Below, piece by piece: positions 57,442 through 64,000 of a stretch of DNA of 64,000 nt. The stretch lies in the IMG/VR virus record IMGVR_UViG_3300035181_001003, positions 24,309-88,308 of that record; one strand, 5' to 3'. This DNA is from a virus. Positions within the stretch are counted from its first letter, which is position 1; every line of letters begins with the position of its first letter. The position numbers and the translations under genes are program-made. Under the pieces are notes generated by a model, which saw only the letters and a program-made list of their open reading frames with translations, was not told the origin of the DNA and did no database searches.

Positions 57442-60400
57442 ATGCAATTTTCCGGCATCAATTTGGTAGAAGGTTCAGAGATTTCCACTCTGATTGTAGC
57501 GAGTGGCAGTGCTTTTCCATCTGCCCCGCACGTTCCAGTTAAGGGTGAGCTCTTCAACCTTATCGGCAACCCAAACCCTGCACTTAATGGTGTCTACTCC
57601 TATAATGGAGCAGACACCGGAAACATCTATAATCCAACTAACTGGACATTACAGCTTAACCAGAACAGCATTACGCCTGAAGAAATTCGCAACATCCTTC
57701 CTCCAGTATCACCTATTGACCCAGTGTCCGGACTTGCTGCATTTACGCCAGCAATTGATCCGGTGCAAGGTACATTCTACACGAAAGTAAAGGTCGATTC
57801 ACTTGGCAGAGTTATAGGTGGTTCTACTCCAACTACCCTTGGTGGCTACAACATAACTGATGCACAGCCACTTGATGCTGATCTTACGGCTATTGCTGCT
57901 ATTAGCGATACAGCTGGCTTTTTGAAGAAGATAGGAGTAAATTCGTGGGCGCTGGATACCACTACTTATATTACCCAGAACCAACAGATAGCCGTTTCTG
58001 GCGATGCAACTGGTTTTGGAACCACTTCTATCGCCTTGACACTAGCTAACTCTGGTGTTACTGCCGCATCCTATGGAATAGCTTCTTCGGTTCCACAGCT
58101 CGACATAGATGTGAAGGGTAGAGTTACTCATGCAGTAAATGTTCCTATTGGAATAGATGCTTCTCAAATGATAAGCGGTTCTGTTTCTAGTGCTAGAATT
58201 TCAGTTGATTCTGTTACTCAGTACCAAGCATCTCTCGCTATATCTGAAAATCAAATTCTTGACGGCACTGTTTTAGCTCGTGTCGCGGGTAATGAAACGA
58301 TCACAGGCAATTGGACATTTAACAATCCAGTCACTGGTTCTCCTCCAACAATCGCATCTCACCTTGCTACTAAGCTTTACGTTGATAACGTTGCTGCTGG
58401 TCTTTCACTTCAGAAATCCGTTAGAGTTGCAACAACTGGACCTATCGTCCTAAGCGGTCTTCAAACTATAGATGACATCGTCTTGACTGCAGGTGATAGA
58501 GTTCTTGTAAAGGACCAATCTAATGCAGCTGCAAATGGTATTTACACTGCAGCAAGTGACGCTTGGGCTAGAGCCACTGACTTTGACAACCTTGATTCTA
58601 ACAATCAGCCAGTAGTTGAGATTAAAACTGGCGCGCTTATCTACGTTGCTGTTGGTACATCTTCTGGTAACAGCTCATGGGTTTTAACAACCACTGGCAC
58701 TATCACCGTTGATGTTACCGCACTTATTTTCACGGTCTTTAGCCGTCCAGGTGACTTCACTGCAGGAGCTGGTCTTACTCTTACTGGTCACACGTTTGAC
58801 ATTGGCACAGCTTCAACCTCCCGCATCGTAGTTAATGCTGACAACATTGACCTTGCAACTACTGGAGTTGCTGCTGGAAATTATGCAGGCATTACGGTTG
58901 ATACATACGGTCGCGTCACTGCAGGTACTTCAACTCTTGCGTGGACATCTATAGATGGTAAGCCAACAACTCTTAATGGTTACGGAATCACCGATGCTCA
59001 ACCGTTAAATGGAAATCTAACAAGTATTTCAAGTGTAAGCTCTACTGGTTTACTTGCTAATATTGGCACTAACAGCTTTAACACGATAAGTCTAGCCGTA
59101 AGCGGTCTTGGTATTTCAATTACTAACCCTGATGGTGTTTCTGGCAATCCAACCATTACCTCTAATGCGACAGCTGCGAACGTGGGATCAACATTGGTTG
59201 CTAGAGATGCAGCTGGAAGTTTCGCTGCTGGTATTGTTACTGCTGATCTTATCGGTAATGCAAGCACCGCCACCAGCTGGAAGAATGCTAGAAAGATAAA
59301 TCTTTCTGGTGATCTTCTTGGATCAACTCCAAACATTGATGGTACGTCTGACGTTATTCTTACTGCAACTCTCGGTAACACTGGTGTTACGGCAGGAACA
59401 TATACGAAAGTTACTGTTGATGCAAAGGGCCGTATTACTATCGGAACTACTATTTCTTCAGCCGATATTATCACAGCGCTTGGATATACACCAGCTAGCT
59501 CAAGCGGTGGTAGCATTGGTGGATCAATGGTTCCATCTGCTACCAACAGCTACACGATTGGTACGCCTTCTGCTGTTTGGCAGAATGTTTACGCGACTAC
59601 ATTCACCGGTAACTTAACTGGTAATGCTTCTACAGTCACGACTAATGCAAACCTAACCGGTCCAATTACCTCTGTTGGAAACGCTACGTCTGTAGCATCT
59701 CAAACTGGTACTGGTTCCAAGTTTGTAATGGACACTTCACCAACAATAGCTGGAGCAATCCTTGTAACTCCTAATATCGGCGTTGCTACTGGTACCTCAT
59801 TCAACTCTATTACTGGCCTTGCAGTTGCAACACCGCTGGTCCCTGGTGCAGCTACTGTTGGAACATCCACTCTTGTCGCTAGACAAGATCACGTTCACCC
59901 CAGCGATCCAGCCACCGCAGTAACAAGTGGTCCTCTAGCGCAGTTTGCATCTACAACTTCAGCGCAACTCGCCGGTGTTATCTCTGATGAGACTGGAACT
60001 GGTCAACTTGTATTCAACAATGGTCCTCTTCTTGTAGCGCCAAGCATTGGCATTGCTACGGGTGTTTCATTCAACTCGATTACAGGACTTTCAAGCACTG
60101 TCCCACTAATGGATGGAACTGCTGCTGTTGGTTATGATTTTGAAGTTGCTCGCGCTGATCACGTTCACCCTAGTGACACGTCTAAGCTGTCGCTGAGTGG
60201 CGGGGTAATGACTGGTTCAATTACCATTCCTACCGGTCAAAGCATTACAGTAGCCGACACTCCTACATTGGGAACACAAGTAGCTAATAAGAACTACGTT
60301 GACGCTGTAGCCGCAGGATTGACCTGGAAGAACACGGTCTTAGTTGCTACTACCACTAACATCACACGTAGTGGAACGCAAACTATTGATGGCATCGCGG

Positions 60401-61500
60401 TTACAGTTGGCACAAGAGTTCTCGTAAAGAACCAAACTACATCTTCTGAAAATGGTATCTACGTTGTAAGCACTTCAGCTTGGTCTCGGGCAGCTGATAT
60501 GGATGCATCAACACCAATTAATGAGTTCAATGGTGCTGCTGTTCTTGTAACAAGCGGAACATCTCAGTCAAATACAGGCTGGATAGTTACATCAACAGTA
60601 ACTACGGTAGATACATCTCCTGTTACGTGGGCACAGTTCAGCGCTGCTGTTCTTTCAGCTGGAACCGGTGTTGGTATCTCTGGTAACACTATTAGCGTTC
60701 TTGCAAATCAATCCCAAATTACAACGCTAGGAACAATTACGAGTGGTACATGGTCTGCAGGATTTGGTTCTTCAACTGGTACCGGAGCTGTTGTTCTATC
60801 TACATCTCCAACGCTTGTAACCCCAAACCTTGGCACGCCTTCAGCTGTTGTTCTTACCAACGCAACTGGTACTGCTAATAACTTGACGGTAGGAAATGCT
60901 ACCTACTTCTCAGCAACACAACAGACAAATCCTATGTTTGGTGTAACAACTAGCATGGCAATGTCTCAAGATGGTGGTGCTACTAGAGGTTCAGTGATTG
61001 TCAGGGCTAGTGGTACAGGTGATTCAAATCTTGCTGGTATGACTTTCTGGAATGATGCTTACGCTGTTAAGATGGGTATTAGAGCTGATGGCTATTTTGG
61101 TCTAGGCGGGTGGAATCGCGCAGCATGGTCTTGGTACTCAGATCCATCTGGTAATATGGTGGCTGGCGGTAATGTAACTGCTTACTCTGACCCACGCCTT
61201 AAGGAAAACTTCAAAGTTATTGCTAACCCAATTAGTATTCTTAAACAGCTTGACGGTGGTACATTTGACTGGAAGTCGGGAATTGCCCACACTTCATTCA
61301 AGGCTGGTAAACATGACTATGGTATTCTTGCAGACCAAGTCGAAGCTGTAATGCCAGAAATAGTAACTGACTCTGTTCAAATTGATGGCGATGTTTACAA
61401 GACAGTTGACTACTCTAAAATAGTCCCTGTTCTTATTGAAGCTATAAAGGCACTGGATGCTAGAGTTGCACTCCTTGAAAATGAATTGAGCAAGAAGTAA
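57442..61500 (+). CDS. Long tail fibre with C-terminal endosialidase-type chaperone domain, 1352 aa
   Basis: A repetitive fibre (VSGDATGFGTTSIALTLANS; GYNITDAQPLDADLTAIAAI) carrying two copies of the about 115-aa GDRVLVK(D/N)Q module (DNA about 58387-58738 and 60304-60645) that also occurs in the leftward fibres. Two 'DHVHPSD' motifs lie near 59890 and 60160. The C-terminus is a Peptidase_S74 intramolecular chaperone: YSDPRLKENFKVIANPISIL with the Ser-Asp site, ILADQVEAVMPEIV and VDYSKIVPVLIEAIKALD. The chaperone trimerises the fibre and then cleaves itself off. Confidence 0.88.
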   Translation: MQFSGINLVEGSEISTLIVASGSAFPSAPHVPVKGELFNLIGNPNPALNGVYSYNGADTGNIYNPTNWTLQLNQNSITPEEIRNILPPVSPIDPVSGLAAFTPAIDPVQGTFYTKVKVDSLGRVIGGSTPTTLGGYNITDAQPLDADLTAIAAISDTAGFLKKIGVNSWALDTTTYITQNQQIAVSGDATGFGTTSIALTLANSGVTAASYGIASSVPQLDIDVKGRVTHAVNVPIGIDASQMISGSVSSARISVDSVTQYQASLAISENQILDGTVLARVAGNETITGNWTFNNPVTGSPPTIASHLATKLYVDNVAAGLSLQKSVRVATTGPIVLSGLQTIDDIVLTAGDRVLVKDQSNAAANGIYTAASDAWARATDFDNLDSNNQPVVEIKTGALIYVAVGTSSGNSSWVLTTTGTITVDVTALIFTVFSRPGDFTAGAGLTLTGHTFDIGTASTSRIVVNADNIDLATTGVAAGNYAGITVDTYGRVTAGTSTLAWTSIDGKPTTLNGYGITDAQPLNGNLTSISSVSSTGLLANIGTNSFNTISLAVSGLGISITNPDGVSGNPTITSNATAANVGSTLVARDAAGSFAAGIVTADLIGNASTATSWKNARKINLSGDLLGSTPNIDGTSDVILTATLGNTGVTAGTYTKVTVDAKGRITIGTTISSADIITALGYTPASSSGGSIGGSMVPSATNSYTIGTPSAVWQNVYATTFTGNLTGNASTVTTNANLTGPITSVGNATSVASQTGTGSKFVMDTSPTIAGAILVTPNIGVATGTSFNSITGLAVATPLVPGAATVGTSTLVARQDHVHPSDPATAVTSGPLAQFASTTSAQLAGVISDETGTGQLVFNNGPLLVAPSIGIATGVSFNSITGLSSTVPLMDGTAAVGYDFEVARADHVHPSDTSKLSLSGGVMTGSITIPTGQSITVADTPTLGTQVANKNYVDAVAAGLTWKNTVLVATTTNITRSGTQTIDGIAVTVGTRVLVKNQTTSSENGIYVVSTSAWSRAADMDASTPINEFNGAAVLVTSGTSQSNTGWIVTSTVTTVDTSPVTWAQFSAAVLSAGTGVGISGNTISVLANQSQITTLGTITSGTWSAGFGSSTGTGAVVLSTSPTLVTPNLGTPSAVVLTNATGTANNLTVGNATYFSATQQTNPMFGVTTSMAMSQDGGATRGSVIVRASGTGDSNLAGMTFWNDAYAVKMGIRADGYFGLGGWNRAAWSWYSDPSGNMVAGGNVTAYSDPRLKENFKVIANPISILKQLDGGTFDWKSGIAHTSFKAGKHDYGILADQVEAVMPEIVTDSVQIDGDVYKTVDYSKIVPVLIEAIKALDARVALLENELSKK

Positions 61501-61501
61501 A

Positions 61502-62326
61502 ATGTCATATCAACAAGCTGGGATAATCCAAGCACCACACTATAACGCGATGGCTGGCATTTCTTCAACTGCAGCAATATCGGCAACTGCAGCAACTGGT
61601 TGGTCAGTAACCTCCAGCGGATATTATCACCTACTTAGCACCACCCACAGCAACAGCACTAACTATTATGCGATGCAGTTATCTGCAGATTTCTACACAA
61701 ACAACTTATACTATCGTTCCACAAATGGTAATGGCGCTTCAGCTTGGAACAAAGTTGTAATCGATAATGCTGCTACTTATAACATCAGCATTTCTGGTAG
61801 TGCAAATACCTTGTCAAATGCATATGCTCATACAAATGGAACTGATGGATGGTGGAGAACTGCTGGCAATGCTGGCTGGTACAATGAAACATACACAACT
61901 GGTATTTTCTCTACTAGTGCAAGCTTAGTTCAAACCTATAATAACTCTTCATTCCAAGTCAATGGCACGTTATATGCAGCAGGCGATGTTGCAGCATTCT
62001 ATTCTGACGTGCGTCTTAAAGACAGGACTGGCGAAATAGTTGGAGCATTGGATAAGGTAAATAAGCTATCCGGATTCTACTACACAGTAAATGCACTTGG
62101 TAAATCATATGGCTTCACCGATGAACGTGTTCAAGTAGGTGTATCAGCTCAGGAAGTTGAAGCTGTTGTTCCTGAAGCAGTTCAAGCAGCACCATTCGAT
62201 ATCTCTAGAGATGAAGGAACTACTAGTCAATCTATTAGCGGAGAGAATTACAAGACAGTCCAATATGAACGTCTTGCTCCTTTGCTGATTGAAGCTATCA
62301 CAGGGCTGCTTGCGAAAATTCGCTAG
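61502..62326 (+). CDS. Short fibre protein with endosialidase-type chaperone domain, 274 aa
   Basis: It starts one base after the previous stop. The N-terminal region is a beta fibre (SGYYHLLSTTHSNSTNYYAM). A WW-rich turn (TDGWWRTAGNAGWYNETYTT) is followed by a second S74 domain: FYSDVRLKDRTGEIVGALDK, VGVSAQEVEAVVPEAV and QYERLAPLLIEAITGL. It is probably a fibre tip or alternative tip, processed like its neighbour. Confidence 0.85.
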   Translation: MSYQQAGIIQAPHYNAMAGISSTAAISATAATGWSVTSSGYYHLLSTTHSNSTNYYAMQLSADFYTNNLYYRSTNGNGASAWNKVVIDNAATYNISISGSANTLSNAYAHTNGTDGWWRTAGNAGWYNETYTTGIFSTSASLVQTYNNSSFQVNGTLYAAGDVAAFYSDVRLKDRTGEIVGALDKVNKLSGFYYTVNALGKSYGFTDERVQVGVSAQEVEAVVPEAVQAAPFDISRDEGTTSQSISGENYKTVQYERLAPLLIEAITGLLAKIR

Positions 62327-62397
62327 CAGCCCTGGCAGCGAAATGATCTGATAGACTTCACTACTAAATAATACCAGTTAAGGACTTCTTTTACAAA

Positions 62398-64000
62398 ATG
62401 ACATATTCGCAAAACAGTAATATAGCTACCACTGACTATACAGCTCTTGCAGGCCTAACAGCAGCTGCTGCACCAAATGCAGCAGCTGCTGTTGCTAAAG
62501 CAGGTTATTTGTGGGGTGTTGGCTATGGAGATAGAGGATATGGGCAAACTACTCCTAATTTGGGAGTTAAGACCATAGGTAGTGTAATTGGCCAAGAATG
62601 GCAGGATTTAAGAACAGTTATATCTAATCTTGCTGCTTGGCAGGGAACTAGTACTGTAACAGTACCACCTAGTACTGATTTTAATGCCGGAAATAACATC
62701 AAAGCATATCCTGCTGGCAATCCTTCTTACGACTTAGTAACTATGCTTAGTGCTCTGGATGCTAACAGATTTAATTACTTAATAGGAAATATGTCTGTAG
62801 TAGCAGGCACGACAACTGTTAGGTCATATGCTTGGGGTAATGCATCTAACAACATTTCCATATCTGCTGAATATAGCATGACCTTCATAAATGAAGATCA
62901 GGTTCGTTTTTTCTTCAATACTGGTGGAGAAGTTCGCTTTGCACTAAGCCATCCTAGTGGTGTTACACCTCAAGATGCAGCATGGGCAAATGCATTGAAT
63001 GGAGTAGTGGCTGCTTTCAGAGGGAACAATTCATATAAAATATCTGGAGCTACTGGGAATGCTACTGGCATAGGATACTATCAGCTAAATGGAACTTGGC
63101 AAACCATTTATAATGGAGTAAATTCTGGTGGTGGTGCTTATAGCGCCAATGACTATTATATTGAAGCATCCACGTCAAATGTAGCTGGCGTAAATGGTGG
63201 TAATGGGCTTACACTTAATTTTAGAGTTACATTCACTGACGAATATACTAACACTGTTGACAATGTTAGTCCTGGAACAACAGTAAATGTGACTATCTTA
63301 AAAGCTTCTAGTTTGGCACTTATAGTGCCATCTATATCTACTACCACAACACTAGATGCATCATATGTTCCTCCGCCACCAGCAATGTACATTACGATTA
63401 CTGGTAACGTTCAGAATTTTGTTTTATTTGACAATAGGATTAATAGCCAGTACGGTTCAGCAGTGACAATTAATGGAACATATGCTCCAGGAACAACTAT
63501 AAATGTAAACGTTAATCCAGGCGTTGTCGTAGGCGCATCATCTATTGCTAACTTCGCTTTTGATACTGGCACTGGATGGAGTGGGTCAGATATAATTAAC
63601 CTAACTAACAACGGTTACATTGTTGGAGCGGGCGGTAATGCTAATGGCAGTGCTGGTGGGCCAGCAATGTTAGCACAGCAGGCAATCACAGTAACAAATA
63701 ACAACATTATCGGTGGTGGCGGCGGAGCGGGAGGTATGGGTCAGTACATTTACGGCCAGACTAATTTTGGCAAGGGCGGCATAAAAACCGTTTATGCAGG
63801 CGGCGGAGGCGGCGGAGGCGGCGCAGGCGCGAATGCTGGAGCTGGTGGTGGTGTTAATGGAAGTAACAGCGGTTCAGTTGGTTACTCTGGTAGTAGAGCT
63901 TCTGGTAATGACAACCCATATCCAGGTACATCAGGTTCATTAACTGCAGGTGGAGCGGTAGGACCAATTTATGGACTTGGTGGTATTGCATATACCTATT
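62398..64000 (+). CDS. Glycine-rich tail-fibre adhesin, partial (runs off right edge)
   Basis: An ATG at 62398 opens a frame (MTYSQNSNIATTDYTALAGL start) with no stop to the end of the window, so at least 534 aa. The N-terminal half has beta domains (FINEDQVRFFFNTGGEVRFA). From about residue 400 comes NLTNNGYIVGAGGNANGSAG and then Gly-rich blocks (IIGGGGGAGGMGQY; YAGGGGGGGGAGANAG). Poly-glycine helix bundles of this kind form the receptor-binding tips of T4-like adhesins. AAGGA lies about 13 bases upstream of the ATG. Confidence 0.8.
   Translation, partial: MTYSQNSNIATTDYTALAGLTAAAAPNAAAAVAKAGYLWGVGYGDRGYGQTTPNLGVKTIGSVIGQEWQDLRTVISNLAAWQGTSTVTVPPSTDFNAGNNIKAYPAGNPSYDLVTMLSALDANRFNYLIGNMSVVAGTTTVRSYAWGNASNNISISAEYSMTFINEDQVRFFFNTGGEVRFALSHPSGVTPQDAAWANALNGVVAAFRGNNSYKISGATGNATGIGYYQLNGTWQTIYNGVNSGGGAYSANDYYIEASTSNVAGVNGGNGLTLNFRVTFTDEYTNTVDNVSPGTTVNVTILKASSLALIVPSISTTTTLDASYVPPPPAMYITITGNVQNFVLFDNRINSQYGSAVTINGTYAPGTTINVNVNPGVVVGASSIANFAFDTGTGWSGSDIINLTNNGYIVGAGGNANGSAGGPAMLAQQAITVTNNNIIGGGGGAGGMGQYIYGQTNFGKGGIKTVYAGGGGGGGGAGANAGAGGGVNGSNSGSVGYSGSRASGNDNPYPGTSGSLTAGGAVGPIYGLGGIAYTY

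Noticed and set aside
1-64000. CRISPR array or tRNA gene
   Set aside because: No regularly spaced direct repeats and no cloverleaf-type sequence were noticed. A dedicated tRNA scan was not possible here.

Overview
The window is part of the genome of a tailed phage of the T4 superfamily (myovirus-like), but clearly divergent from T4 itself. The evidence is a dCMP hydroxymethylase (gp42-like), a T4 beta-glucosyltransferase-like enzyme, a two-subunit type II topoisomerase (gp52-like, plus a gp39 and gp60 equivalent encoded as one gene), a td-type thymidylate synthase, T4-type late promoters (TATAAATA and close variants), Alt-like ADP-ribosyltransferases, and N-termini resembling T4 capsid-targeting sequences. 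No host can be named from the sequence. TAG serves as a normal stop (for example at 7405), so the standard code applies.

Layout. 1-13.4 kb (leftward): virion adhesion genes, including tail-fibre proteins of 466, 1235 and 864 aa, a LamG-like protein, a DUF4376-like protein and a permuted-papain (YiiX-like) protein. 13.4-18.9 kb: small structural or unknown genes, a predicted internal-head nuclease-like protein, an Alt-like ADP-ribosyltransferase and a broken macro-domain gene. 18.9-25 kb: thyA, a SLOG/YpsA-like protein, a DnaJ protein and topoisomerase II. 25-37.7 kb: a dense region of small early-type genes in leftward operons headed by a conserved promoter family, containing a SpoT-like HD hydrolase, two metallophosphatases, a Nudix hydrolase, an AAA+ ATPase, and HNH and GIY-YIG nucleases. 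37.8-39.1 kb: predicted capsid-targeted proteins. 39.1-43.0 kb: a GIY-YIG homing endonuclease next to a gene split by a trans-splicing intein, with a Vsr-like endonuclease gene between the two halves. 43.3-57.3 kb: nucleotide and DNA-modification genes (MazG-like, guanylate-kinase-like, nucleotidyltransferase, CofD-HAD fusion, glucosyltransferase, dNMP kinase, gp42), a DinG/XPD-type helicase, and more predicted internal-head proteins. 57.4-64 kb (rightward): a 1352-aa fibre and a second fibre, both with endosialidase-type chaperone domains, and a glycine-rich adhesin running off the edge.

How the genes fit together. gp42 would make hydroxymethyl-dCMP, kinases raise it to the triphosphate, and the MazG-like enzyme is a candidate dCTPase. 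The BGT-like enzyme would then glycosylate the DNA. The neighbouring CofD-HAD and NTP-transferase genes suggest a dedicated sugar-nucleotide supply, possibly for a sugar other than glucose. Proteins starting with a short leader ending in hydrophobic-x-Glu (nucleotidyltransferases, ADP-ribosyltransferases, a nuclease-like protein, GNAT-like proteins) look like a set of effectors packaged in the capsid and injected with the DNA.

Homing-type mobile genes are unusually frequent. There are four intact or near-intact (HNH 36414, GIY-YIG 37340, GIY-YIG 39094, Vsr-like 41034) and three remnants (1-229, 18869, 25012-25592). Several gaps hold small frame-disrupted genes.
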